Assembly (NCBI GenBank): GCA_016872645.1
Contig: VGZH01000060.1
Coordinates: 1 to 34,387, forward strand
DNA length: 34,387 nt
Direction: 5' to 3'
Source of the DNA: Planctomycetota bacterium
Lineage (GTDB): Bacteria > Planctomycetota > Planctomycetia > Planctomycetales > Planctomycetaceae
Made by a program: the position numbers and the translations under genes
The notes under the pieces: generated by a model
The model's input: the letters and a program-made list of their open reading frames with translations, nothing else
Database searches by the model: none
Told to the model about the DNA's origin: nothing
Shown here: positions 25,410 to 33,903 of the stretch, in pieces
How the letters are laid out: every line of letters begins with the position of its first letter
How positions within the stretch are numbered: the first letter of the stretch is position 1

Positions 25410-26306
25410 TTAGTGACCGACCTTGCAATCGACATGTTCACCCTTGGCTCGCGCGACGGCAGCTTTAAGAGCTCGTTCCACAAGCACGCCGGTGATGTGC
25501 ATACGGAACTCGGCCGTGCCGCGCATGTCGGTGATCGGTTTGGCGATCACTTTCGCGGCGGCGGCGGCTTTCGCGATGGAGTCATCGTTGACTGGTTGGC
25601 CTGCGAGTCCGTCGCCGGCGGCTTTCGCGAACAGCGGTGTTGGGGCGACAGCTCCCAGCGAAATTCGAGCGGAGACGAATTTGTCTTTCGCATCGTTCAA
25701 GACAACCGACGCTCCGACACCGACGACGGCGATATCCATTTCGTTGCGGGGGATGAAGCGGCGGTAGTGTGAGCCGCTGTTGGCCACTCGCGCGGGGAAT
25801 TTCAGTTCGACGAGCAGCTCGCCCGCCGCTAGCACGTTCTTGCCGGGGCCGGTACAAAAATCTTCGACGGCGACTTCGCGGCGACCTTTCGGTCCGGCGA
25901 TGAGGGCAACAGCTTCGAGTGCGATCAGCGATGGGATCGAATCCGCCGCCGGGCCGGAGTTGCAGAGGTTGCCGCCAACAGAGGCTCGGCTTTGAATCTG
26001 GACGCCGCCGATGATGCGGCAACTGTCGGCGAGCGCGGCGTAATCCGACACGATGCCGCAGTGACCATAAACCTGATAACAGGGCACGGCCGCTCCAAGC
26101 CGCAGGCCGAAAGAGGAATGCTCAAGCACATTGAGTTCGGCGATCTTCTTGACGTCGATCAGCATGTCGGGGGCGAGCCGACCCACTCGCACCTGGTCGA
26201 TGAGATCGGTCCCGCCGGCCAGCATGCGAGCCGAACTGTTGTGCTTGCCCGCCAGTTCAATCGCGGCGGCGAGGGTTATCGGGGCTTCGTATTCAAAGTC
26301 GCGCAT
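25410..26306 (-). CDS. molybdenum hydroxylase FAD subunit
   Basis: A 298-residue CoxM-type flavoprotein and first gene of the operon. FAD-binding segments are MLAGGTDLIDQVR near residue 30 and SRASVGGNLCNSGPAADS near 110, followed by the CO dehydrogenase flavoprotein C-terminal domain (ISLGAVAPTPLFA). The extra 4Fe-4S insert of 4-hydroxybenzoyl-CoA reductase is absent, which argues against that enzyme. ATG 26306 follows GGAAAGG at good spacing; the open frame further upstream is not supported. It would pass electrons from the iron-sulfur subunit to NAD or another acceptor. Confidence 0.93.
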   Translation of the reverse strand: MRDFEYEAPITLAAAIELAGKHNSSARMLAGGTDLIDQVRVGRLAPDMLIDVKKIAELNVLEHSSFGLRLGAAVPCYQVYGHCGIVSDYAALADSCRIIGGVQIQSRASVGGNLCNSGPAADSIPSLIALEAVALIAGPKGRREVAVEDFCTGPGKNVLAAGELLVELKFPARVANSGSHYRRFIPRNEMDIAVVGVGASVVLNDAKDKFVSARISLGAVAPTPLFAKAAGDGLAGQPVNDDSIAKAAAAAKVIAKPITDMRGTAEFRMHITGVLVERALKAAVARAKGEHVDCKVGH

Positions 26307-26423
26307 CGAGGTTGCCTTTCCAAATTGACTGACGGCAAAGCGAACGGAGCTTAGAGTATCGCCCAACGCGTGGACGGCAAAGCAAGCCGCCACAACCTTT
26401 CGACAAAACTTGGAGCCGATGAC

Positions 26424-27569
26424 ATGTGCGCTTCAACCCTCCCTGAGAATAACTGGAGTGCTCTGTCACGAAGTCGTTCAGCCTTTGTCTGTCTTTTGCT
26501 GGTTGGGTTGTCCTCTAAGAGCGAACTCTTCGCGCAGTCGAGCGACGTGCCGTGGCTGGTCGAAGTGACCAAAGCTCCCGCGAATCCGCCGCGTGAAAAA
26601 CTCGGCCGATTAGATCCGCTGTTGGTCGATGCGAGCGGTCAGGCGATTACGACTCGCGAAGGGTGGGAGCGGCAGCGCACGAAAATCCGCGAAGAGTGGC
26701 GGAAGTTTCTTGGCCCAATGCCGGAGCCTCGGCCGGGGGTGAAGTTGGAGCTGCTCAAGACGGAATCGCTCGACAGCGTTGATCGGCAGCTCGTGCGTTA
26801 CGAAGGGGAACCAGGACTGTTCGTCGAAGGTTATTTGTTGCGGCCGACGTCCGCGAAAAAGAGTGGTAAGCAGCGAGCTGGGATCGTCGCGCTGCATCAG
26901 ACGACGAATGCCAGCATTGACGAAGTGGCGGGGGTGAGCGGACCGGACTCGATGCAGATTGGATTAAAGCTGGCGAAGCGGGGCTTGGTCGTGTTCTGTC
27001 CACGCTGCTTCTTGTGGCAGGACGTGAAGAGTCTCAACGAGGCGGTCACCAAGCATCGCGAGCGGCATCCCAGCACGCTGGGCATGGCGAAGATGTTGTA
27101 CGACGCGGTGCGCGGCGTCGATGTGTTGGAATCATTGCCCGACGTGGACAAGCAACGAATCGGAACGGTCGGGCATTCGCTCGGGGCAAAGGAGGCTCTG
27201 TATCTTGCGGCGTTCGATGATCGGGTCAAAGCCTCCGTAGCCAGCGAGGGTGGGACCGGTTTCCGTTCGACGAACTGGGACGCGCCGTGGTATCTCGGCC
27301 CGGCGATCCGTGATGAAAACTTTTCGTTGAATCATCATCAGTTGCTGGCGTTCATCGCGCCGCGTCCATTCTTGATCCTCGGCGGCGAGTCGGGCAGCGG
27401 CGCGGCAGACGGCGAACGAAGCTGGCCGCTCATCGAAGCCGCATTGCCTGTGTGGCGACTCTATGGCGAGCCGGCTCGTGTCGGGCTGCTCAATCATCGG
27501 CAAGGGCATTCGGTCTCGCCGGAGTCGTTCGAGAAAATCGCACAATGGCTGGAGGCCTATTTGCGGTGA
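26424..27569 (+). CDS. secreted alpha/beta hydrolase
   Basis: A 381-residue protein with an N-terminal hydrophobic signal (FVCLLLVGLSS, about 21-31). An N-terminal cap region follows (REEWRKFLGPMPEPRPGVKL, VEGYLLRPTS) and then the hydrolase core. Ser252 is the nucleophile in GHSLG, His362 in RQGHSVS is the likely catalytic His, and RPFLILGGES precedes the probable acid residue. The layout is that of dienelactone-hydrolase/acetyl-xylan-esterase-like proteins seen in planctomycetes; the substrate is unknown. ATG 26424 follows GGAG; the longer frame from 26370 has no signal. It diverges from the Mo-hydroxylase operon and converges on the permease gene. Confidence 0.88.
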   Translation: MCASTLPENNWSALSRSRSAFVCLLLVGLSSKSELFAQSSDVPWLVEVTKAPANPPREKLGRLDPLLVDASGQAITTREGWERQRTKIREEWRKFLGPMPEPRPGVKLELLKTESLDSVDRQLVRYEGEPGLFVEGYLLRPTSAKKSGKQRAGIVALHQTTNASIDEVAGVSGPDSMQIGLKLAKRGLVVFCPRCFLWQDVKSLNEAVTKHRERHPSTLGMAKMLYDAVRGVDVLESLPDVDKQRIGTVGHSLGAKEALYLAAFDDRVKASVASEGGTGFRSTNWDAPWYLGPAIRDENFSLNHHQLLAFIAPRPFLILGGESGSGAADGERSWPLIEAALPVWRLYGEPARVGLLNHRQGHSVSPESFEKIAQWLEAYLR

Positions 27570-27591
27570 CGACGGCGAATCGAGCCGAGGG

Positions 27592-29073
27592 TCATTCGGG
27601 CGTTTCGCCGATCGATGCCGTCCGGACGGCCAACTCCTCCGGTGCGTGCTTCGACAATCGACTGCGAGCGTAACCGAAGAAATACGCGAGACCGATGCCA
27701 TACATTCCGAGCGTCAGCCAGAGCACAATCGGAGCCTGTAACCAGCCGTATACAAACGCTGCGAACAGGCTCATCACGATCACGAGCGCCGGCAGCAGCG
27801 GATACAGCGGCACCTTGTACGGCCGGGGCATGTGCGGCTCTTTGGCTCGCAAGATAAAAAGACAAATCATCGCCAGGACGTACCAGATCAATGCGGTCAG
27901 ATTGCACGTCAGCACGGCGACGAGTACGGCCGCTTCGTTGAAGTAGCCCCAGATCACGAAACCTGCGATGACGAGGCTCCAGATGCCGATCGATACATCG
28001 GGTGTGCGACGCACCGGATGCAGATGACCCAGAATCGACGGCAAGTAACCGGCTCGGCCCATCGCGAACGATTGGCGGCTGACGGCGAAGATCATCCCGT
28101 TGTAGCTCGCGACCATGCCGCAGATCGCCAGGATCGAGAAGGCGATCAAATGCGGCGAATGCGACTTCCCCGGCCACACTTCGCTGTAAACGTGCGGCAG
28201 CGGAAACAACAGATTCGCATCGCCCGTCTTCTTGTAGTCGCTTCCTGCTGCCGCCGCGAAGAACCACGTCAGCACGACGAGCACGATCAACGTGATCTGC
28301 GCGTACGTCAGCCCACGCGGGATCGAGTGATGCGGTTCATGAGCTTCCTCCGCCGCCAGCGCGACCGACTCGATGATCACCAGCCACCAGATCGCGAACG
28401 GGATCGCCTTGATGACTCCTTCCCAACCGTGATTCAGCAACGGCTCGGTCAGGATGCGTTCGACTTTCACACCAGGGATGCACGCAATCCAAAACCAAAC
28501 GAGCGCAATGATCGCTCCGTAGGTCATCCACTCCATGATCTTGGCCTGCTCTTTCGCACCGATCCATTGCAGCACGGCGAATAGCGCCACCGTGACCAGC
28601 GCTGCAGCGGTCGTGACCTTGCCAGCTGGTAGTCCGTCGATCAGCAGGTTCAAAATAAAGTAGACATAGCCGCCCGTCGCGATCGCTGTCCCGATCGTCG
28701 CAAACAGGCTTTCGAGAAACATCGACCAGCCCATCACGAATCCCAACCACGGTCCAACGGCTCGTCGTCCGTAGGCCAACGGCCCACCCGCAAACGGCAT
28801 GGCGACGGAGAGCTCGCTCAACGCCAGCACCCAGGCCATATACAGCGCACACACAAACAGAGACGCGATCAACATGCCGGTCGGGCCAGCGACTCCCAGA
28901 CCGCCGTTCCAACCGAAGTATTCTCCGGTGATGACCGCCCCGACGCCAAGCGCCCATATCTGAACTGTCCCCATCGGCTTGTTCAGCGAATGCTCGTCGA
29001 CATGTTTTCGCTCGTCCGGCCGCAGCACCGCCCCGTCGATTGGCTCATCGGATTTCGGAGAAAGTTCGCTCAT
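27592..29073 (-). CDS. APC-family permease, ethanolamine/amine type
   Basis: A 493-residue membrane protein with about twelve hydrophobic segments starting after residue 35. The first is IWALGVGAVITGEYFGWNGG, a form typical of the Eat ethanolamine permeases. ALSELSVAMPFAGGPLAYGRRAVGPW corresponds to the conserved TM3 segment, split here around residues 82-108. The acidic N-terminus and polar C-terminus are cytoplasmic. It diverges from the amidotransferase gene across 237 bases, so both may share a regulatory region. Given the gene cluster next to it, uptake of methylamine, ethanolamine or a similar small amine is a reasonable inference. Substrate is not determined from sequence. Confidence 0.9.
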   Translation of the reverse strand: MSELSPKSDEPIDGAVLRPDERKHVDEHSLNKPMGTVQIWALGVGAVITGEYFGWNGGLGVAGPTGMLIASLFVCALYMAWVLALSELSVAMPFAGGPLAYGRRAVGPWLGFVMGWSMFLESLFATIGTAIATGGYVYFILNLLIDGLPAGKVTTAAALVTVALFAVLQWIGAKEQAKIMEWMTYGAIIALVWFWIACIPGVKVERILTEPLLNHGWEGVIKAIPFAIWWLVIIESVALAAEEAHEPHHSIPRGLTYAQITLIVLVVLTWFFAAAAGSDYKKTGDANLLFPLPHVYSEVWPGKSHSPHLIAFSILAICGMVASYNGMIFAVSRQSFAMGRAGYLPSILGHLHPVRRTPDVSIGIWSLVIAGFVIWGYFNEAAVLVAVLTCNLTALIWYVLAMICLFILRAKEPHMPRPYKVPLYPLLPALVIVMSLFAAFVYGWLQAPIVLWLTLGMYGIGLAYFFGYARSRLSKHAPEELAVRTASIGETPE

Positions 29074-29310
29074 CAGTCACCTCGAATCTTGCGGAGTCGC
29101 CCTCATCAAATCCGCAGTGCCTCGGACTTGCAAGCGGCTCCGTACCGTCCTCCGGCTTTCTACTCCCTGTTCAGATTCTTCCGTCATCTACTTCTGGCAG
29201 AGGAATCCGGGCAGAGCAATGAGCCGCAGAGAACAGCATTGATTGGAAAGCAAATCGGCATCGACTTAGACTGCCTCCCCTCAATCACGGTCGCGTCGCG
29301 GGAGTCATTC
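29074..29310. promoter_or_regulatory. divergent intergenic region, permease / amine cluster
   Basis: 237 bases between start codons of the divergent permease and amidotransferase genes. It must hold both promoters. I saw no clear sigma-70 or sigma-54 element; TGGCAGAGG near 29190 is not followed by GC at the sigma-54 spacing. No riboswitch-like fold was recognised. Confidence 0.4.
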
Positions 29311-30222
29311 ATGTGCGGCATCGTCGGATACCTGGCCAAGAAGCCGGAGCTGTGTCGGTCGCTCGGCGAGCAGGTCGTGCCGATGCTGACTTGCATGGGG
29401 GATCGCGGGCCGGACTCAGCAGGGCTGGCAGTCTTCGGCGATCCGGTCGAGGGGTCGCTGCGACGGTTCAGCATTTATGCTCCCAGTCGCCTGTTCGACT
29501 GGAGTGCGTTCGAGCAACAACTGACGGCGCGTGTCGGCGGCGAAGTCGAACTGAGTGGCTTGGAGAATCACGCGACGGTGATCGCGTCGGCGAATCCGGT
29601 CCGTTTCAAGACGTGGCTGACCGAGTCGTATCCCGATCTGCATCTGCTGTCGATTGGCCGAGCGATCGACCTCTACAAAGACGAAGGACATCCGCGCGAG
29701 ATTGCTCAGCGATATCACTTCACGCAACTCGCCGGAACTCACAGTGTCGGGCATACGCGGATGGCAACGGAATCGGCCGTGTCGCCAGCTCACGCTCACC
29801 CCTTCACAGCGGGCGAGGATTTTTGCCTCGTCCACAACGGTTCGCTGTCAAACCCGTATTCGGTCCGTCGCAAGTTGGAGAAGAAGGGGATTCGCTTCGA
29901 GACCGACAACGACACCGAAGCCGCTTGTCGATTCCTCGAATGGCGGATGAGCGAAGGGGACACGCTTGAAGCGGCGATCGCGAAGGGGTTCGATGAACTC
30001 GACGGTTTCTTCACGCTGCTGATGGCGACGGCCGACAAGCTGATCCTCGTTCGAGATGCGTTCGCCTGCAAACCGGCTGTCGTCGCCGAGACCGATGAGT
30101 ACGTCGCGATCTCGTCGGAATATCGTGCCCTCGCGCATCTTCCCGGCGTGAAAGACGCCCGTATCTTTGAGCCCGCTCCGGAGCAGATTTATTCATGGAC
30201 CGTGTCAGCACATTCGACCTGA
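29311..30222 (+). CDS. mgsA: class II glutamine amidotransferase (MgsA/GlxB type)
   Basis: A 303-residue Ntn amidotransferase. The start MCGIVGY gives N-terminal Cys after Met removal. RGPDSAG, GHTRMATES, HPFTAGEDFCLVHNGSLSN and TDNDTEAACRFL are the conserved glutaminase segments. It is a single-domain subunit, unlike PurF or GlmS, and its neighbours encode the other parts of a split glutamate synthase. This fits MgsA of N-methylglutamate synthase, or the rhizobial GlxB homolog. ATG 29311 follows GGGAG; the open frame reaching 28990 is upstream read-through. Its 3' end overlaps the next gene by 28 bases, implying translational coupling. The symbol is an inference from the cluster. Confidence 0.9.
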   Translation: MCGIVGYLAKKPELCRSLGEQVVPMLTCMGDRGPDSAGLAVFGDPVEGSLRRFSIYAPSRLFDWSAFEQQLTARVGGEVELSGLENHATVIASANPVRFKTWLTESYPDLHLLSIGRAIDLYKDEGHPREIAQRYHFTQLAGTHSVGHTRMATESAVSPAHAHPFTAGEDFCLVHNGSLSNPYSVRRKLEKKGIRFETDNDTEAACRFLEWRMSEGDTLEAAIAKGFDELDGFFTLLMATADKLILVRDAFACKPAVVAETDEYVAISSEYRALAHLPGVKDARIFEPAPEQIYSWTVSAHST

Positions 30223-30887
30223 GCCGCCAGTCGGTGCGCGAGTTGAATCAATACTTGCATCACGACCTGCCGAACAACGGCGCGGTGCGGCTGGAGATTT
30301 TGAATCCCAATGGCCAGCACAGCCTCGCGGTCGGCCTCGATGCGCCGGCTGAAGTCGACATTCTCGGCCACGCCGGCTATTTCATCGCTGGGATGAACAA
30401 GCGAGCCAAGGTCACTGTTCACGGCAACGTCGGCTGGAGCGTCGCGGAGAACATCATGTCCGGCACCGTCCGCGTGAAAGGCTGTGCGTCCGAATGCGCT
30501 GGAGCGTCGGGCCACGGTGGCCTCGTGGTCATCGAAGAGGACGCTTCGTCACGCTGCGGTATCTCGATGAAAGGCTGCGACATTGTCGTCGGCGGCAGCG
30601 TCGGACACCTCTCCGCGTTCATGGCTCAAGCCGGAACGCTTGTCGTCTGCGGCGACGCGGGAGCCAGCCTCGGCGACTCGCTCTACGAAGCCACGATCTA
30701 CGTCGGCGGAAAAATTCACAGCCTCGGAGCCGACGCTCAAGAAGAACCAATGACCGCCGCCGATGTCGCTCGTGTCAACGATCTGTTGTTAAAAGCTGGC
30801 ATCACCCGCGATCCCAAATCCTTCAAACGAGTCGCCTCCAAACGATCCCTCTACCACTGGCACGCCGACGCCGGACAACAGTATTGA
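30195..30887 (+). CDS. mgsB: GXGXG-domain glutamate synthase-like subunit (MgsB/GlxC type)
   Basis: A 230-residue protein homologous to the C-terminal GXGXG beta-helix of the glutamate synthase large subunit. Repeats of G-x-x-G-x-x-x-G character are visible: DILGHAGYFIAGMN, VHGNVGWSVAENIMSG, VKGCASECAGASGHGGLVV, GGSVGHLSAFMAQAGTLVVCGDAG and YVGGKIHSLG. In glutamate synthase this domain is structural, shaping the ammonia tunnel. The gene starts inside the 3' end of the amidotransferase gene. The next gene lies 127 bases on, across a stretch with repeated GTGCAAA units and no gene. The symbol rests on the cluster. Confidence 0.9.
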   Translation: MDRVSTFDLSRQSVRELNQYLHHDLPNNGAVRLEILNPNGQHSLAVGLDAPAEVDILGHAGYFIAGMNKRAKVTVHGNVGWSVAENIMSGTVRVKGCASECAGASGHGGLVVIEEDASSRCGISMKGCDIVVGGSVGHLSAFMAQAGTLVVCGDAGASLGDSLYEATIYVGGKIHSLGADAQEEPMTAADVARVNDLLLKAGITRDPKSFKRVASKRSLYHWHADAGQQY

Positions 30888-31014
30888 GACAGTGAAATGA
30901 ATCAACAAACACAGTGCAAAGTGCAAAGTGTCGGAACGACAGGCATGTCTTCTCCTTTTTCGCTTTTCACTCTGCGCTCGTCACTTGTCACTGCTCTTTG
31001 AGGTCAGCATCCAG

Positions 31015-32352
31015 ATGTCCGCACACATCCATCTCGAAGAAAGCTATTCCTTCAACAGCCACGTTCTGGACTACATCCAGCACGCCGCCGAGCACGGGTT
31101 GTATGACATTCGTGGTCTCGGAGCCAAACGGAAGCTGCCGACGTTCGATGACCTGACATTTCTCACGGCGAGCGCGTCGCGGTATCCGCTCGAAGGCTAT
31201 CGTGAGAAGTGTGTCTCGAAGACGACGCTCGGAACGCGGTTCGCCAAGAAGCCGATTGAACTCGAAACGCCGGTCACAATCGCCGGCATGAGCTTCGGGG
31301 CGCTTTCGGCCAACGTGAAAGAGGCGCTTGGCCGAGCCGCAACGGAGATCGGCACGTCCACAACGACCGGCGACGGCGGAATGACGCCCGAAGAGCGGAA
31401 GTCTTCAAAAACACTCGTCTATCAATGCCTGCCGTCGCGATACGGATTCAATCCGGACGACCTTCGCAAGGCGGACGCGATTGAACTGGTCATCGGCCAA
31501 GGGGCCAAGCCAGGTGGCGGCGGCATGTTGCTCGGGCAGAAGGTCAGCGCGCGAGTTGCCGGGATGCGCACGCTACCAGCGGGGATCGATCAGCGTTCCG
31601 CGTGCCGACATCCCGATTGGGTGGGTCCCGACGATTTGACGATCAAGATTGAAGAACTGCGCGAGATCACCGACTGGCAAGTCCCGATCTACGTCAAGAT
31701 GGGGGCGACTCGCGTGCGCGAGGATGTGAAGCTGGCGGTCAAGGCCGGAGCCGACGTCGTTGTCATCGACGGCATGCAGGGCGGGACGGCGGCGACTCAG
31801 CAATGTTTCATCGAGCACACTGGCATCCCAACGCTCGCCGCGCTGCCTCTCGCCGTGCAAGCCCTCGAAGAAATGGATGTCTTCGGCACCGTGCAGCTCA
31901 TCATCTCCGGCGGCATTCGTTCCGGAGCCGACGTGGCGAAAGCCCTCGCTCTCGGAGCAGACGCCGTCGCAATCGGCCAAGCGGTGTTGATGGCGCTCGG
32001 CTGCAACAGCTCAACCTACACGCACGATGGCCAACGGATCGACGCGACCGACGACTACGCAAAACTCGGCACGGCTCCCGGCTATTGCCATCACTGCCAC
32101 ACCGGCCGCTGCCCCGTTGGCATCACCACGCAAGCGCCCGAACTCGAATCCCGCATGACTCCTGAATGGGGAGCCAAGCGGCTGAAGAATTACCTGCAAG
32201 TGCTGACGATGGAGCTGACCACGCTGGCGCGAGCCTGCGGCAAGTCCAACGTCCATCACCTCGAGCGCGAAGACCTCGTCGCCCTGACAGTCGAAGCCGC
32301 CGCGATGGCAAAGGTACCGCTCGCCGGGACCAATTGGATTCCGGGGCAATAA
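31015..32352 (+). CDS. mgsC: glutamate synthase-like FMN/3Fe-4S subunit (MgsC/GlxD type)
   Basis: A 445-residue FMN-binding TIM-barrel protein. It has GMSFGALSANVKEALG, TGDGGMTPEERK, the loop GQGAKPGGGGML, VKMGATRVREDVKLAVKAGAD, IDGMQGGTAA and SGGIRSGADVAKALALGADAV. Cys358, Cys361 and Cys366 (CHHCHTGRCPVG) match the 3Fe-4S ligands of glutamate synthase. Together with the two preceding genes it rebuilds a split glutamate synthase, which in the N-methylglutamate pathway makes N-methylglutamate from gamma-glutamylmethylamide or methylamine and 2-oxoglutarate. ATG 31015 follows GAGG; an earlier in-frame start at 30928 would add a non-conserved Cys/Leu-rich segment. The REP-like element follows the stop directly. 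Confidence 0.92.
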   Translation: MSAHIHLEESYSFNSHVLDYIQHAAEHGLYDIRGLGAKRKLPTFDDLTFLTASASRYPLEGYREKCVSKTTLGTRFAKKPIELETPVTIAGMSFGALSANVKEALGRAATEIGTSTTTGDGGMTPEERKSSKTLVYQCLPSRYGFNPDDLRKADAIELVIGQGAKPGGGGMLLGQKVSARVAGMRTLPAGIDQRSACRHPDWVGPDDLTIKIEELREITDWQVPIYVKMGATRVREDVKLAVKAGADVVVIDGMQGGTAATQQCFIEHTGIPTLAALPLAVQALEEMDVFGTVQLIISGGIRSGADVAKALALGADAVAIGQAVLMALGCNSSTYTHDGQRIDATDDYAKLGTAPGYCHHCHTGRCPVGITTQAPELESRMTPEWGAKRLKNYLQVLTMELTTLARACGKSNVHHLEREDLVALTVEAAAMAKVPLAGTNWIPGQ

Positions 32353-32462
32353 TTTGGAGTGCGGGGTGTCAGCCCCGCTTTGGTTTGCGGCGGAGCCGCT
32401 TTCGTCTTTCAATGTCGGCAATTCATAGATCCACCGCGGGGCTGACAACCCGCACTGTAAAG
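32353..32462. repeat. REP-like paired hairpins, copy 2
   Basis: The left arm (32353-32383) carries GCGGGG-TGTCAG-CCCCGC. The right arm (32434-32462), inverted, carries GCGGGT-TGTCAG-CCCCGC. The left arm is nearly identical to the complemented right arm of the copy at 24661-24766. The element starts at the stop codon of the FMN subunit gene and ends about 9 bases before the glutamine synthetase homolog, just ahead of its AGAGG. Confidence 0.85.
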
Positions 32463-32471
32463 AGGCCCACC

Positions 32472-33830
32472 ATGTCTGACCGCAATGCATTGCGAAAGCG
32501 TCTGGAACAGGACGGCATCCAATTCATTCTCGTCCAATTTGTGGACGTTCACGGAGCGGCGAAAGGCAAGATGGTTCCCGCATCGTGTCTCGATGACGCG
32601 CTGGATGTCGGTGCCGGGTTCGCCGGGGCCGCGATGTGGGGGATCGGGCAGGGGCCGCACGGGCATGATGTGATGGCTCGGATTGATCCGAGTACCTGCA
32701 CGCCACTGGCTTGGATGCCGAATACGGCTCGGTTCGCGAGCAACTTGTTCGTGGACAATCAGCCGCATCCGTTTTGCTCGCGGACGAATTTGCAGCGAGT
32801 GCTCGCCGAGGCCAAGGCGAAAGGTTTTGTGTTCAACGTCGGTATGGAGCCGGAGCATTTCCTTGTCACGCGAAATTGCGACGGCTCGATCCGGCCGTGG
32901 GATCCGGCGGGAGTCGATACGCTGATCAAGCCCTGTTACGACGTGCGGTCGATGTCGGCGGCGATGGGCTATCTGCAAGAGGTGACTGCCGCGCTCAATC
33001 AGCTTGGCTGGGGGGCGTATCAGGTCGATCACGAGGACGCGAACGGGCAGTACGAGGTCAACTTCAACTACGCCGACGCTCTGACGACGGCCGACCGAGT
33101 CACCTTCTTCCGCATGTTGTCTACCGAGATCGCGAAGAAGCACGGAGCGATCGTCACGCACATGCCCAAGCCGTTCTCCGACCGCACCGGCAGCGGCTTG
33201 CACGTCCATTTCCATCTGGCCGATGCGGAGTCCGGCAAAAATGTGTGCCTCGATCACGCCGACCCGCGCGGTCTCGGCCTGTCGAAGTTGGCTTATCACT
33301 TCCTCGGCGGAGTCCTCGAACACGCGCGAGCCATCTGTGCCGTCACCAGTCCGACGGTCAATTGCTACAAGCGGCTGCAAGTCGGAGCCGGCCTGACTTC
33401 CAGCCGCTCCGGCTTCAACTGGACACCGGCATTCGCCAGCTACGGGGACAATAACCGCACGCAAATGATCCGAGTCGCCGGCCCCGGCCACTGCGAAGAC
33501 CGCACCGTCTCCTCCGGCTGCAACCCGTACCTCGCGTTGGCCGCGTTCCTCGCCGCCGGCCTCGACGGCATCGAACGCAAGCTCGAACCGGGCGACCCCA
33601 ACCTCGGCAACCTCTACGAGCGTACTCTCACCGACATCCGCGACTCCGGCATCAAGCTCCTGCCACAATCCCTCCACGAAGCGGTCGAAGAACTGCGGAC
33701 CGACACCGTCGTGAAGTCCGCCCTGGGAGCCGTCGCCGACGACTTCATCGACCTGAAAACCCGCGAATGGCAAACGTACCACAAGCAAGTGTCGGCCTGG
33801 GAATTGGAGACGTATTTGACGTCGCTGTGA
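32472..33830 (+). CDS. gmaS: GlnT/GmaS-type glutamine synthetase homolog
   Basis: A 452-residue glutamine-synthetase-fold ligase. The metal and substrate residues are in VGMEPEHFL (Glu126, Glu128), HEDANGQYEVN (Glu188, Glu195) and GSGLHVHFHL (from 240). ATP-side motifs are YGDNNRTQMIRV (Asn327-Arg329) and CEDRTVSSGCNPYLALAAFLAAGLDGI, split around 341-367. The first domain lacks the length of GlnA and the adenylylation-site loop of type I enzymes. With mgs-like genes upstream and a sarcosine oxidase delta subunit downstream, gamma-glutamylmethylamide synthetase is the best reading. Ordinary GlnT activity on ammonia is the alternative. RBS AGAGG, ATG 32472. Confidence 0.9.
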   Translation: MSDRNALRKRLEQDGIQFILVQFVDVHGAAKGKMVPASCLDDALDVGAGFAGAAMWGIGQGPHGHDVMARIDPSTCTPLAWMPNTARFASNLFVDNQPHPFCSRTNLQRVLAEAKAKGFVFNVGMEPEHFLVTRNCDGSIRPWDPAGVDTLIKPCYDVRSMSAAMGYLQEVTAALNQLGWGAYQVDHEDANGQYEVNFNYADALTTADRVTFFRMLSTEIAKKHGAIVTHMPKPFSDRTGSGLHVHFHLADAESGKNVCLDHADPRGLGLSKLAYHFLGGVLEHARAICAVTSPTVNCYKRLQVGAGLTSSRSGFNWTPAFASYGDNNRTQMIRVAGPGHCEDRTVSSGCNPYLALAAFLAAGLDGIERKLEPGDPNLGNLYERTLTDIRDSGIKLLPQSLHEAVEELRTDTVVKSALGAVADDFIDLKTREWQTYHKQVSAWELETYLTSL

Positions 33831-33903
33831 ATCGATTGCGAGAGTGAAAATACAATTGCGAACTTAACACATCTGATTCACAAGCGAAATCACGAGGCAA
33901 CCA

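Noticed and set aside
22373-26306. Aerobic CO dehydrogenase (coxMSL)
   Set aside because: Gene order fits, but the large subunit lacks the form I active-site loop and has AYRAPGA instead.
29180-29215. Possible sigma-54 promoter (TGGCAGAGG...) before the amine cluster
   Set aside because: The GC of the -12 element does not fall at the required distance from GG.
32409-33788. 459-codon open frame antisense to the glutamine synthetase homolog
   Set aside because: No motif or plausible start; a shadow of the GC-rich gene on the other strand.
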